This document shows positions 45,121-53,944 of a DNA stretch of 64,000 bases, in pieces (position 1 is the first letter of the stretch; each line of letters begins with the position of its first letter). Both the position numbers and the translations under genes were made by a program. The DNA comes from Streptomyces noursei ATCC 11455. Lineage in GTDB: Bacteria > Actinomycetota > Actinomycetes > Streptomycetales > Streptomycetaceae. The notes below the pieces were generated by a model, which worked only from the letters and a program-made list of their open reading frames with translations, ran no database searches and was not told the origin of the DNA. The stretch covers positions 4,960,001-5,024,000 of the forward strand of contig NZ_CP011533.1 in the NCBI RefSeq assembly GCF_001704275.1, written 5' to 3'.

Positions 45121-46143
45121 ATGCCCATCGCAACCCCTGAGGTCTACAACGAGATGCTGGACCGGGCGAAGGCAGGCAAGTTCGCCTACCCGGCCATCAA
45201 CGTGACGTCCACGCAGACGCTGCACGCGGCGCTGCGCGGTTTCGCCGAGGCTGAGAGCGACGGCATCATCCAGATCTCCACCGGTGGTGCGGAGTTCCTG
45301 GGCGGTCAGCACAACAAGGACATGGTCACCGGTGCGGTGGCGCTCGCCGAGTTCGCGCACGTGGTCGCCGAGAAGTACGACGTCAACGTCGCGCTGCACA
45401 CCGACCACTGCCCCAAGGACAAGCTGGACGGCTACGTCCGCCCGCTGATCGCGATCTCCGAGGAGCGCGTCAAGGCCGGCCGCAACCCGCTCTTCCAGTC
45501 GCACATGTGGGACGGCTCCGCCGAGACCCTCGCGGACAACCTGGGCATCGCGCAGGAGCTGCTGCCCCGCGCCGCCGCCGCCAAGATCATCCTTGAGGTC
45601 GAGATCACCCCGACCGGTGGCGAGGAGGACGGCGTCACCCACGAGATCAACGACGAGCTCTACACCACGGTCGAGGACGCGCTGCGCACCGCCGAGGCGC
45701 TGGGCCTGGGCGAGAAGGGCCGCTACCTGCTCGCCGCCTCCTTCGGCAACGTGCACGGCGTCTACAAGCCGGGCAACGTCGTGCTCCGCCCCGAGCTGCT
45801 GAAGGACCTCCAGGAGGGCGTCGGCTCGAAGTACGGCAAGGCGTCGCCGTTCGACTTCGTCTTCCACGGCGGTTCCGGCTCCACCGCCGAGGAGATCGCC
45901 ACCGCGCTGGAGAACGGCGTGGTCAAGATGAACCTCGACACCGACACCCAGTACGCCTTCACCCGCCCGGTCGCGGACCACATGTTCCGCAACTACCACG
46001 GTGTGCTGAAGGTCGACGGCGAGGTCGGCGACAAGAAGACCTACGACCCGCGCAGCTGGGGCAAGCTGGCCGAGGCCGGCATGGCCAAGCGCGTCAGCGA
46101 GGCGTGCGCCAACCTGCGCTCCACGGGCACCAAGCTGAAGTAA
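45121..46143 (+). CDS. fba: class II fructose-bisphosphate aldolase
   Basis: 340 aa, ATG 45121 (AGGAGCGGACAG upstream). It cleaves fructose-1,6-bisphosphate in glycolysis, using zinc. Motifs are YPAINVTSTQTLHAAL near 21-36, NVALHTDHCPKDK near 90-102 (zinc-binding His, catalytic Asp), EVEITPTGGEEDG near 160-172 (zinc Glu region), LLAASFGNVHGVYKPG near 203-218 (zinc His) and FHGGSGS near 250 plus NLDTDTQYAFTRPV. The length and motifs fit the long actinobacterial class IIA form. The parS cluster is 137 bp upstream. Confidence 0.97.
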   Translation: MPIATPEVYNEMLDRAKAGKFAYPAINVTSTQTLHAALRGFAEAESDGIIQISTGGAEFLGGQHNKDMVTGAVALAEFAHVVAEKYDVNVALHTDHCPKDKLDGYVRPLIAISEERVKAGRNPLFQSHMWDGSAETLADNLGIAQELLPRAAAAKIILEVEITPTGGEEDGVTHEINDELYTTVEDALRTAEALGLGEKGRYLLAASFGNVHGVYKPGNVVLRPELLKDLQEGVGSKYGKASPFDFVFHGGSGSTAEEIATALENGVVKMNLDTDTQYAFTRPVADHMFRNYHGVLKVDGEVGDKKTYDPRSWGKLAEAGMAKRVSEACANLRSTGTKLK

Positions 46144-46159
46144 GCGCCCATGGCTCCTG

Positions 46160-46194
46160 AAGGGCCCCGCAGCCGTATCGGTTGCGGGGCCCTT
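46160..46194 (+). terminator. terminator of fba
   Basis: A perfect 12-bp stem (AAGGGCCCCGCA with its complement, 46160-46171 and 46183-46194), 11-base loop, 16 bp past the stop. Confidence 0.88.
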
Positions 46195-46249
46195 CGGCAT
46201 CCGGGGCCGCCGGTGAGCGGGTGGCCGCGGAACGGGGCATGCTCACCGT

Positions 46250-47809
46250 ATGGAGCAAGGGGCCGGGAGCGAGCCGGGGCGGGTCAGGCTGGCCTCGCCG
46301 CAGGGCCGCTGGGTACTGACCACGGCCGTCCTCGGCTCGGGGATGGCGATGCTGGACAGCACGGTCGTCAATGTCGCGCTGCCCAGGATCGGCGCGGACC
46401 TCAACGCGGATCTGGCGGTCCTGCAATGGACCGTCACCGCCTACATGCTCACCCTCTCCTCGCTGATCCTGCTGGGCGGATCGCTCGGCGACCGGTACGG
46501 CCGGCGCCGGATCTTCGTCATCGGCGTCATCTGGTTCGCGGCGGCCTCGCTGCTGTGCGGGCTGGCGCCGAGCGCCGGGGTGCTGGTCGCGGCCCGCGCG
46601 CTCCAGGGCATCGGCGGCGCGCTGCTCACCCCCGGCTCCCTGGCCCTGATCCAGGCGGTTTTCCACCCCGACGACCGGGCCCGGGCGGTCGGCGCCTGGT
46701 CCGGTCTGGGCGGCGTGGCGGCGGCGGTCGGCCCGTTCGTCGGCGGCTGGCTGGTGGACGGCGCCGGCTGGCGCTGGGTGTTCTTCCTTAACGTGCCGCT
46801 GGCGGCGGCCTGCGTGCCGATCGCGCTGCGGCACGTCCCCGAGACCCGCGAGCGCGGCGCCGGCGGCGCACACGGATTCGACGTGCTCGGGGCGGTCCTG
46901 GGCGCGCTGGCGCTGGCCGGGGTCAGCTACGCGCTGATCGAGGCGCCCGGCCGGGGCGCCACACCCGCGGTGATCGTGCCGGCCGTGGCCGGGATCCTGC
47001 TCGGGGCGCTCTTCCTCCGCGTCGAACGGCGGCGCCCCGATCCGATGCTGCCGCCCGCGATCTTCGCCATCCGCCAGTTCACCGCGGTCAACGCGGTGAC
47101 GGTGTGCGTCTACGCGGCGTTCGGCGGCTTCTTCTTCCTGTCCGTGCTCCAGCTCCAGGTCGTCGTGGGCTACTCGGCGCTCCAGGCCGGCACCGCGCTG
47201 CTGCCCACCACCGTGCTGATGCTGCTGCTGTCGGCCCGCTCCGGCGAGCTGGGCCAACGGATCGGACCGCGCATCCCGCTCACCGTCGGCCCGGTGCTCT
47301 GCGCGGTCGGCATGCTGCTGATGACCCGGGTGGGCCTCGGCGCGTCCTACGTCGTCGACGTGCTGCCGGCACTGGTGGTGCTGGGCGCCGGAATGGTGAC
47401 CCTGGTCGCCCCGCTCACCGCCACCGTGCTGGCGTCGGTGGACGTCGACCGGGCCGGCCTGGCCAGCGGCATCAACAACGCCGCGGCCCGGGCCGCCGGC
47501 CTGATGGCGGTGGCCGCACTGCCCCTCCTCGCCGGGATGGGTCCCGAGGCGTACCGCTCGGCCCCGGCGTTCGAGGCGGCCTTCCGCCGCGCCATGCCGC
47601 TGTGCGCCGGAGTGCTGCTGGCGGGCGCGCTGATCGCCTGGCTGACCGTCCGCGGCGACGTCCTGCACGCCACGGAACCCGAGGCCACGGAGCCGTGCCA
47701 CGCCGAGTGCACCTACCACTGCGGCGTCTCCGCCCCACCCCTGGACCCCGGCGAACACACCACGGAACACCCCCCGGACCAGGCGGCCCACCCCAACCCA
47801 CCCCCATGA
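46250..47809 (+). CDS. MFS drug exporter, DHA2 (EmrB/QacA) family
   Basis: 519 aa with about 14 transmembrane segments. The DHA2 motif LDSTVVNVALPRIGADL lies near residues 27-43, the MFS motif A GGSLGDRYGRRRIF near 74-88, and the antiporter motif C GLGGVAAAVGPFVGGWLVD near 145-163. The C-terminal tail has CHAECTYHCGV, a short Cys/His motif of unknown use. Proton-driven export of drugs or dyes is expected, substrate unknown. No repressor gene is adjacent, and a 34-bp perfect hairpin follows. Confidence 0.88.
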   Translation: MEQGAGSEPGRVRLASPQGRWVLTTAVLGSGMAMLDSTVVNVALPRIGADLNADLAVLQWTVTAYMLTLSSLILLGGSLGDRYGRRRIFVIGVIWFAAASLLCGLAPSAGVLVAARALQGIGGALLTPGSLALIQAVFHPDDRARAVGAWSGLGGVAAAVGPFVGGWLVDGAGWRWVFFLNVPLAAACVPIALRHVPETRERGAGGAHGFDVLGAVLGALALAGVSYALIEAPGRGATPAVIVPAVAGILLGALFLRVERRRPDPMLPPAIFAIRQFTAVNAVTVCVYAAFGGFFFLSVLQLQVVVGYSALQAGTALLPTTVLMLLLSARSGELGQRIGPRIPLTVGPVLCAVGMLLMTRVGLGASYVVDVLPALVVLGAGMVTLVAPLTATVLASVDVDRAGLASGINNAAARAAGLMAVAALPLLAGMGPEAYRSAPAFEAAFRRAMPLCAGVLLAGALIAWLTVRGDVLHATEPEATEPCHAECTYHCGVSAPPLDPGEHTTEHPPDQAAHPNPPP

Positions 47810-47869
47810 CCACCCGCACTGACCCGCTCACCCAAGCCCCCACTCACCGGATTCCCCCCATTCACGGGA

Positions 47870-47950
47870 GGTGGCGGGCCGGAGGGGCAGGGGGTGTCCG
47901 GACGTAAAGCGCAGCAGTCCGGACACCCCCTGCCCCTCCGGCCCGCCACC
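47870..47950. repeat. 34-bp perfect inverted repeat (long hairpin)
   Basis: Bases 47870-47903 and 47917-47950 are exact complements with a 13-base loop. The stem is almost all G and C. It lies 61 bp past the MFS stop and 104 bp before the DUF3151 start. It could terminate the MFS transcript but is far longer than needed for that. Confidence 0.95.
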
Positions 47951-48053
47951 GCACCCAACAGTCCGCGCCGCAGGCGCACAACCAAACCCCCACGGCGGGA
48001 TACCCGACAACGTGGGCGGCCGGCCAAGCGCAGCGAACGGGCAGACTGGACCC

Positions 48054-48467
48054 ATGCCCATTCACGAGAACCTCCTCGGGGGACCGCCCCCGACCCACCT
48101 GCCCGACGACCCGGAGCCCCGCGAGATGCTCGCCTCGGGCACCGCGCCCGCCGATGTCGCCGCGAAGTACCCGGCCTCCTCCCTGGCCTGGGCCCAGCTG
48201 GCCGACGACGCCTTCGAGGCCGGCCGGGTGGTGGAGTCCTACGCCTACGCCCGCACCGGCTACCACCGCGGCCTGGACGCGCTGCGCCGCGCCGGCTGGA
48301 AGGGCCACGGCCCGGTGCCGTTCGAGCACGAGCCCAACCGCGGCTTCCTCCGTGCGCTGCACGCCCTCGCCCGCGCCGCCCAGACGATCGGTGAGCAGGA
48401 GGAGTACGAGCGCTGCACGGCCTTCCTCCGCGACTCCTCGCCGACCGCGGCCGACACGCTCTCCTGA
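48054..48467 (+). CDS. DUF3151 family protein
   Basis: 137 aa, ATG 48054. The frame continues upstream through the hairpin but that extension is not protein-like. The family pattern is present: MPIHENLLGGPPPTHLP, REMLASGTAPADVAAKYPASSLAWAQLADDAFEAGRVVESYAYARTGYHRGLDALRRAGWKGHGPVP, and a C-terminal helical part with ALARAAQTIGEQEEYERC. DUF3151 is a helical actinobacterial protein of unknown role, often near fba in these genomes. Confidence 0.88.
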   Translation: MPIHENLLGGPPPTHLPDDPEPREMLASGTAPADVAAKYPASSLAWAQLADDAFEAGRVVESYAYARTGYHRGLDALRRAGWKGHGPVPFEHEPNRGFLRALHALARAAQTIGEQEEYERCTAFLRDSSPTAADTLS

Positions 48468-48477
48468 GCCGCCGCGA

Positions 48478-48506
48478 CCGCCCGTCCCGGCTCCCGGGGC
48501 GGGCGG
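48478..48506 (+). terminator. terminator of the DUF3151 gene
   Basis: A 13-bp stem with one wobble pair (48478-48490 with 48494-48506), loop CTC, 10 bp past the stop. Confidence 0.75.
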
Positions 48507-48667
48507 TCCGGGAGGCCGCGGGCGTGCGCCGGCTCTTGCGCGGTGGTGACGCAGCGCCGATGATTTCCAGTGGGCCGGGTCAACCCGCGCCCGAGGGGAC
48601 CGGGGCTCCCGAGCCGACAAGGAAGGAGCGGACCGCTACCCGGTAGTTCGCACCTGAGGAGTCCCTC

Positions 48668-49552
48668 ATGTCGCAGCCGTCTCCCACCCACCCCGCGCAC
48701 CGCGCCCCGGATACCGCGGCCGCCGAGGCGGACCCGCCGTTCGGCCCCGACCTGAGCATCGGCGCCGGCAATGCCACCCCGTACGAGGACTACGTCCAGG
48801 CGAGCGTTCTCACCCACCTCCAGCACCTCCAGTCCGACGACCCGGGCGAGATGGTCTTCCTGGTCACCACCCAGGTGATGGAGCTGTGGTTCACCGTCAT
48901 CGTCCACGAGTGGACGACCGCCGCCGACGCGCTGCGCCGGGACGACCTGCCGGTGGCGATGGACGCGCTGCGCCGTTCCACGTGGGAGCTGGAGGCGCTG
49001 AACGCCGCCTGGAAGCCGCTCGCCCGGCTGACGCCCGCGCAGTTCAACGCCTACCGCGCCGCGCTCGGCGAGGGCAGCGGCTTCCAGTCCGCGATGTACC
49101 GGCGGCTGGAGTTCCTGCTCGGCGAGAAGTCCGCGTCGATGCTGGTGCCGCACCGCGGTTCCCCGCAGGACCACGCCGCGCTGGAGAAGGCGCTGCACGA
49201 ACCGAGCCTGTACGACGAGGTGCTGAGGCTGCTGGCCCGCCGCGGCCACCCGATCCCGGAGACGGTGCTGCGGCGCGACCCGACCCGGCGCTACGAGTCG
49301 GACCCGGCGGTCGAGGAGGTCTGGGCCGCCGTCCTCGCCGGCGCGCAGGATTCCGAACTCGCCCGGCTCGGCGAGCTGTTGACCGATGTCGCGGAGCTGG
49401 TCTGGCGCTGGCGCAACGACCATCTGGTCGCGACCCGGCGGGCGATGGGAGCGAAAATGGGTACCGGCGGATCCGCGGGAGTCGCCTGGCTGGAGAAGCG
49501 GGCCCGCAAGAACGTCTTTCCCGAGCTGTGGACGGCGCGAAGCCATGTCTGA
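48668..49552 (+). CDS. kynA: tryptophan 2,3-dioxygenase
   Basis: 294 aa, ATG 48668 behind GAGGAGTC. The haem enzyme opens the indole ring of tryptophan to N-formylkynurenine. Motifs: TPYEDYVQASVLTHLQHL near 37-54, MVFLVTTQVMELWFTVIVHEWTT near 62-84, FQSAMYRRLEFLLGEKSASM, and the end RAMGAKMGTGGSAGVAWLEK with FPELW. His252 is at the spacing of the haem-ligand His. The usual His before QxxELWF is Thr-Thr here. It overlaps kynU by 8 bp and is the first gene of the operon. Confidence 0.93.
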   Translation: MSQPSPTHPAHRAPDTAAAEADPPFGPDLSIGAGNATPYEDYVQASVLTHLQHLQSDDPGEMVFLVTTQVMELWFTVIVHEWTTAADALRRDDLPVAMDALRRSTWELEALNAAWKPLARLTPAQFNAYRAALGEGSGFQSAMYRRLEFLLGEKSASMLVPHRGSPQDHAALEKALHEPSLYDEVLRLLARRGHPIPETVLRRDPTRRYESDPAVEEVWAAVLAGAQDSELARLGELLTDVAELVWRWRNDHLVATRRAMGAKMGTGGSAGVAWLEKRARKNVFPELWTARSHV

Positions 49553-50903
49553 GAGCCGTGAGACCCCGAAGAGCCCCGGCCCGGCCGTCGCCGGGGCGCG
49601 CAAGGCGGCGATCCGCGCCGCCGAACTGGACGCCGCCGGGCCGCTGACCACGACCCGCGAGAGGTTCGTCCTCGACGACACCGTCTATCTCGACGGCAAC
49701 TCGCTCGGCGCGCTGCCCCGGTCGGTGCCCGACCGGATCGCCGAGGTGATCCGCCACGAGTGGGGCGAGCTGCGCATCCGCTCCTGGACCGAGGCCGGCT
49801 GGTGGACCGCGCCCGAGCGGATCGGCGAGAAGATCGCCCCGCTCGTCGGGGCGGCCCCGGGCCAGGTGGTGGTCGGCGACTCCACCAGCATCAACGTCTT
49901 CAAGGCGGTGACCGGCGGCATCCGGATGGCCGGCAAGGGCTGCACGGAGATCCTGGTCGACGCCACGACCTTCCCCACCGACGGCTATATCGCCCGCTCC
50001 GCGGCCCGGATGGCCGGCCTCGCGGTGCGGCCGGTCGAGCCCGCGCGGATCGCCGACGAGGTCACCGAGCGGACCGCGCTGGCGCTGGTCAACCACGTCG
50101 ACTACCGCACCGGCGAGCTCAACGACATGGCCTCGATCACCGCCGCGCTGCACAGCGCGGGCGCGCTGGCGGTCTGGGACCTGTGCCACAGCGCCGGTGC
50201 GCTGCCGGTCGCGCTGGACGCGTGCGGGGTCGACCTCGCGGTGGGCTGCACCTACAAGTACCTCAACGGCGGCCCGGGTTCGCCCGCGTACCTCTACGTC
50301 CGCAAGAGCCTCCAGGAGCGGTTCGAGTCGCCGCTGCCCGGCTGGAACTCGCACGTCGACCCGTTCGGGATGGAGCCGGGCTACACCCCGGCCGACGGTG
50401 TCCTGCGCGGTCGCGTCGGCACCCCCGACATCCTCTCGATGCTGGCCCTGGAGGCGGCGCTGGAGGTGTGGGAGGGGGTCGCCATCGAGGACGTGCGCGC
50501 CAAGAGCCTGGCGCTGACCGACTTCTTCCTGGAGTGCGTGTCGGAGTACGCGCCGCCCGGCCGGGTCCGCTCGGTCACCCCGCACGAGCACCGGCGGCGC
50601 GGCAGCCAGGTCTCGCTGGCGTGTTCCCCCGGGGTCTCCTCCGCGGCCGCGCAGGGGGGTGCTCCCGTGGCCGGTGAGGTGATGGCGGAGCTGATCCGGC
50701 GCGGTGTGGTCGGCGACTTCCGGCCCCCGGACGTGCTGCGCTTCGGCTTCACCCCGCTCTACACCACCTTCGCGGACGCGGAGCGGGCGGCGTGGGTGTT
50801 GGGCGAGGTGCTGCGGGAGCAGCCCGCGGCGGAGTCCGCGTCAGGGCCGGAGCCGGCGTCGGCATCGGCGCAGGAGTCCGCGGCCGGCGGCGACGCCGGG
50901 TGA
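49545..50903 (+). CDS. kynU: kynureninase
   Basis: 452 aa, ATG 49545 inside the last codons of kynA. PLP enzyme splitting kynurenine to anthranilate and alanine. Motifs: DDTVYLDGNSLGALPRSVPDR near 41-61, VVVGDSTSINVFKAV near 105-119, VWDLCHSAGALPVALDACGVDLAVGCTYKYLNGGPG near 207-242 (PLP Asp and Lys). Between SQVSL and EVMAELIRRGVVGDFR an extra stretch of about 15 residues (SPGVSSAAAQGGAPVAG) is encoded by palindromic GC-rich DNA; the frame is kept. The tail is disordered Ala/Ser/Glu. It overlaps the next gene by 4 bp. Confidence 0.93.
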   Translation: MSESRETPKSPGPAVAGARKAAIRAAELDAAGPLTTTRERFVLDDTVYLDGNSLGALPRSVPDRIAEVIRHEWGELRIRSWTEAGWWTAPERIGEKIAPLVGAAPGQVVVGDSTSINVFKAVTGGIRMAGKGCTEILVDATTFPTDGYIARSAARMAGLAVRPVEPARIADEVTERTALALVNHVDYRTGELNDMASITAALHSAGALAVWDLCHSAGALPVALDACGVDLAVGCTYKYLNGGPGSPAYLYVRKSLQERFESPLPGWNSHVDPFGMEPGYTPADGVLRGRVGTPDILSMLALEAALEVWEGVAIEDVRAKSLALTDFFLECVSEYAPPGRVRSVTPHEHRRRGSQVSLACSPGVSSAAAQGGAPVAGEVMAELIRRGVVGDFRPPDVLRFGFTPLYTTFADAERAAWVLGEVLREQPAAESASGPEPASASAQESAAGGDAG

Positions 50904-51691
50904 GCGCGGCGGACGAGGAGGCGGCGCTGCTGGGGCTCGCCCCGGTGGCGCCGGACCGCACGGTCGCCTACGGCCCGCACCCGGACCAGGTCGTGGACCT
51001 GTACGGGCGGTGGCCGGGGGCCGGGCCCCTCGTCGTCCTGCTGCACGGCGGGTTCTGGCGGGCCGCGTACGACCGGCGCCATCTCTCGCCGTGCGCGGCG
51101 GAGCTGGCCCGGCGCGGGCTGCCGGTCGCGCTCGCCGAATACCGCAGGGTCGGTGCGGGCGGCGGCGCGCCGCAGACGTTCCAGGACGTCACGGCCGCCG
51201 TCGCGACCGCGGCCGAGGCCGGGGCGGCGCCCGGCGGCCCGCCCCGCGAGCTGGTGCTCGTCGGGCACTCCGCGGGCGGCCATCTCGCGCTGCTCGCCGC
51301 CGCCCGCCCCGGTCCGGTCACCCGGGTCGTCGCCGTGGCCCCCGTCGCCGACCTCGCCCGCGCCCACGAGCTGGGGCTCAGCGGCGGCGCGGTGGCCGAG
51401 CTGCTCGGCGCCGGGCCCGGTTTCGCCGGGCGGCTGGCCGACGCCGACCCGGTCCGCCACCCGCCCGCCGGCGTCCCCGTCACGTTGCTGCACGGCACCG
51501 CCGACCCCGACGTCCCGCCGGACCTCTCCCGCCGCTACGCCGCCGCGCACCCCGCCGCCACCGCGCTGCGCGAACTGCCCGGCACCGGCCACTACGCCCC
51601 GCTGACGCCCGGCACCGACGCCTTCCGCACCCTGCTCGGGCTGCTGTGCGGCGGCGGTCCGGGCACCGCGGGGCCCGACGGAGCCGCGTAG
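50900..51691 (+). CDS. alpha/beta-hydrolase, probable kynurenine formamidase (KynB-like)
   Basis: 263 aa, GTG 50900 overlapping the kynU stop (GTGA). The HGGFW motif (VVLLHGGFWRAAY near 45-57), the nucleophile elbow LVGHSAGGHLAL near 117-128, a late Asp (GTADPDVP) and a His in GTGHYAPL form the catalytic set. HGGxW is the hallmark of the hydrolase-type kynurenine formamidase. Its place as third gene after kynA and kynU completes tryptophan to anthranilate. Assignment by context plus motif; activity is not shown. Confidence 0.82.
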   Translation: MSAADEEAALLGLAPVAPDRTVAYGPHPDQVVDLYGRWPGAGPLVVLLHGGFWRAAYDRRHLSPCAAELARRGLPVALAEYRRVGAGGGAPQTFQDVTAAVATAAEAGAAPGGPPRELVLVGHSAGGHLALLAAARPGPVTRVVAVAPVADLARAHELGLSGGAVAELLGAGPGFAGRLADADPVRHPPAGVPVTLLHGTADPDVPPDLSRRYAAAHPAATALRELPGTGHYAPLTPGTDAFRTLLGLLCGGGPGTAGPDGAA

Positions 51692-51765
51692 TACTTGAGA
51701 CGGATGTCGGCAGATCCGCTTCGGTGGGGACGCCCGGCGGGCCGTTGCTGTTTACCGTGGTGTGC

Positions 51766-53133
51766 GTGAACAAGACGACTCAGAGCCAGGGCGACCTGCA
51801 CTCGGAGGCGCGGATAGCCCACGGCGTGCTGCACACCGTGCGCCAGGACCTGTTCGTCGGTGCCTTCGCCTTCCGCCCGCTTCCGCCACTGGACGACGCC
51901 AGGCTGGCGCGGCGGCTGTCATGGCTTCCGGAGCGGGCCCGGCGCTGGGCCCGCTGGCTCCCCCACGGCGCCGTCGCCTTCCTCGCGGCCTGCATCTTCC
52001 TGGGGTCCGTCGGCCCCGGTTACGACGCCAGCGCGCCGCGGCAGCTGCTGGACGTCGTCCTCGCGCTGATGATGGCGGTGCCGCCGGTGCTGGTCCTCTC
52101 CCGGCCGGTGGGCGCCTTCTGGCTGTCGCTGCTGGCGTTCGGGGTGGAGGCGATCGGCGCCCGGTTCTTCTCGCCGTACGCCAATGTCTGGAGCTCCGTC
52201 TTCGCCGTCCACCTGGCCGTGATGGCGCTGGTGGTGCTGCGCACCCGGCCGCGGCTGGCCGTGGAGATGTGGGCGGTCACGTTCGGGCTGGGCTCGGTGG
52301 TCTCGGTGCTCGTCCGGAACGGTGCGCTGGGCGACATGCCGCCGGTGGCGTTCTTCTCCGGCGTCGTCCTGGTCTCCGTCGCCGCGGTCCGGGCCTGGCG
52401 GGAGGAGCGCCGGCAGGTCGTCGAGACCCGCAGCGTCACCGCCGAGGAGCGCTCCCGCCGCACCCTGCTGGAGGAGCGCGCGCTGATCGCCCGGGAGCTG
52501 CACGACGTGGTGGCGCACCATATGTCGGTGATCGCCATTCAGGCCGAGGCCGCACCGTACCGGGTCACCGACCCGCCGCCCGAGCTCGCCAAGTCCTTCG
52601 CCACCATCCGGGAGAACGCCGTCGCGGCGCTCACCGAACTCCGTCGCATCCTCGGCGTGGTCCGCTCCGAGGACCCGGACGCCTTCGCCGAACGCGACCC
52701 GGAGGCCCCGCAGCCGACCCTGGCCAGCCTGGACGCGCTGCTGGACAGCGTCCGGGGCGCCGGACTGACCGTCGAGTCGGTGGTCACCGGGGCCGCCCGG
52801 CCGCTGCCGCAGGGCGTGGAGCTGTCGGCGTACCGGATCGTGCAGGAGGCGCTGAGCAACGCGCTGCGCCACTCACCCGGCGCGGACGCGCGGGTGGAGA
52901 TCTCCTACGTCCTGGGCGGGATCGGGCTGCGGATCGTCAACGGTCCCCCGAGCCGGCTCGCCAAGCCGTCGCCGGGCGCCGGCCACGGGCTGCTCGGCAT
53001 GCGGGAGCGGGTGCAGATGCTCGGTGGGGAGATGACGGCCGACCGCACCGAGGAGGGCGGCTTCGAGGTCGCGGCCTTCCTGCCGGTGGCGAACACGGCG
53101 GCGGAGACCGCACGGGGCGGGAGCGGAGCATGA
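51766..53133 (+). CDS. two-component sensor histidine kinase (NarL/DesK type)
   Basis: 455 aa; GTGs at 51757, 51760 and 51766 are possible starts, the last gives the simplest N-terminus. Five or six transmembrane helices lie at about 65-210. The HisKA_3 dimer domain has LIARELHDVVAHHMSVIAIQAEAA near 245 (phospho-accepting His). The ATPase part shows AYRIVQEALSNALRHSPGA near 366 (N-box) and GHGLLGMRERVQMLGG near 406 (G-box). It overlaps the response regulator by 4 bp. The signal is unknown; the membrane topology resembles cell-envelope sensors. Confidence 0.88.
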   Translation: MNKTTQSQGDLHSEARIAHGVLHTVRQDLFVGAFAFRPLPPLDDARLARRLSWLPERARRWARWLPHGAVAFLAACIFLGSVGPGYDASAPRQLLDVVLALMMAVPPVLVLSRPVGAFWLSLLAFGVEAIGARFFSPYANVWSSVFAVHLAVMALVVLRTRPRLAVEMWAVTFGLGSVVSVLVRNGALGDMPPVAFFSGVVLVSVAAVRAWREERRQVVETRSVTAEERSRRTLLEERALIARELHDVVAHHMSVIAIQAEAAPYRVTDPPPELAKSFATIRENAVAALTELRRILGVVRSEDPDAFAERDPEAPQPTLASLDALLDSVRGAGLTVESVVTGAARPLPQGVELSAYRIVQEALSNALRHSPGADARVEISYVLGGIGLRIVNGPPSRLAKPSPGAGHGLLGMRERVQMLGGEMTADRTEEGGFEVAAFLPVANTAAETARGGSGA

Positions 53134-53786
53134 TCCGGGTACTGATCGTCGACGACCAGGTGATGGTCCGCGAGGGCTTCTCCGTGCTGCTCAACGCCAT
53201 GCCGGACATCGAGGTGATCGGCGAGGCCGTGGACGGCCGGCAGGCGGTGCAGAAGGTCGCGCTGCTCAAGCCGGACGTCGTCCTGATGGACATCCGGATG
53301 CCGGAGATGAACGGCCTGGAGGCGACCCGCGAGATCGTCGCCGCCGACGCGGACGCCAAGGTGCTGGTGCTGACCACCTTCGACCTGGACGAGTACGTCT
53401 ACCAGGCGCTGCGGGCCGGGGCCAGCGGCTTCCTGCTCAAGGACGCCTCAGCCGGCCAGCTCGCCGAGGGCGTGCGGATCGTCGCCGCCGGGGAGGCGCT
53501 GCTCGCCCCCACCGTCACCAAGCGCCTGATCAACGAGTTCTCCCGGCTGGGCTCGCCGCGCGCGCCGGCGCAGGAGCGCATCGGCGATCTGACGGAACGG
53601 GAGACCGAGGTCCTGGTGCTGGTGGCCCAGGGCCTGTCCAACGGCGAGATCGCCGCCCATCTCGTCGTCGCGGAGTCGACGGTGAAGACGCACGTCAGCC
53701 GGATCCTGGTGAAGCTGGGGCTGCGCGACCGCACCCAGGCGGCGGTCTTCGCCTACGAGGCGCGGCTGGTGACACCGGGCGGCTGA
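53130..53786 (+). CDS. response regulator (NarL/FixJ family)
   Basis: 218 aa, ATG 53130 overlapping the kinase stop. The receiver domain has VDDQVMVREGF (acidic pair), LLKPDVVLMDIRMPEMNGLEA near 45-65 (phospho-accepting Asp in LMDIRMP), VLTTFDLDEY and FLLKDAS (Lys). The C-terminal LuxR-type DNA-binding domain has LTERETEVLVLVAQGLSNGEIAAHLVVAESTVKTHV near 150-185. Cognate to the adjacent kinase. Target genes are unknown; the ABC exporter downstream has its own regulator. Confidence 0.93.
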   Translation: MIRVLIVDDQVMVREGFSVLLNAMPDIEVIGEAVDGRQAVQKVALLKPDVVLMDIRMPEMNGLEATREIVAADADAKVLVLTTFDLDEYVYQALRAGASGFLLKDASAGQLAEGVRIVAAGEALLAPTVTKRLINEFSRLGSPRAPAQERIGDLTERETEVLVLVAQGLSNGEIAAHLVVAESTVKTHVSRILVKLGLRDRTQAAVFAYEARLVTPGG

Positions 53787-53803
53787 CGACGGCGCTGCCC
53801 ATC

Positions 53804-53840
53804 CGGCGGCGCTGTCCACACCCTGTGGACGGCGCCGCCG
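53804..53840 (+). terminator. terminator after the two-component operon
   Basis: A 17-bp stem with one wobble pair (53804-53820 with 53824-53840), loop CCC, 18 bp past the response-regulator stop. It can also serve the convergent ABC permease gene. Confidence 0.82.
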
Positions 53841-53944
53841 TCGAGCAAGGTGCGCCGCCGGAGTCCGCTACAGCTCCGACGGCGCACGACCGGGCCGGCC
53901 GGCACCGGCCGGCCTCGGCTAATGTCGGTCGATGTCAGCCGATA

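Noticed and set aside
44921..45205. 94-codon frame running through the parS cluster
   Set aside because: Its repeated FHVK product is simply the translation of the parS sites; it has no ribosome site and overlaps fba.
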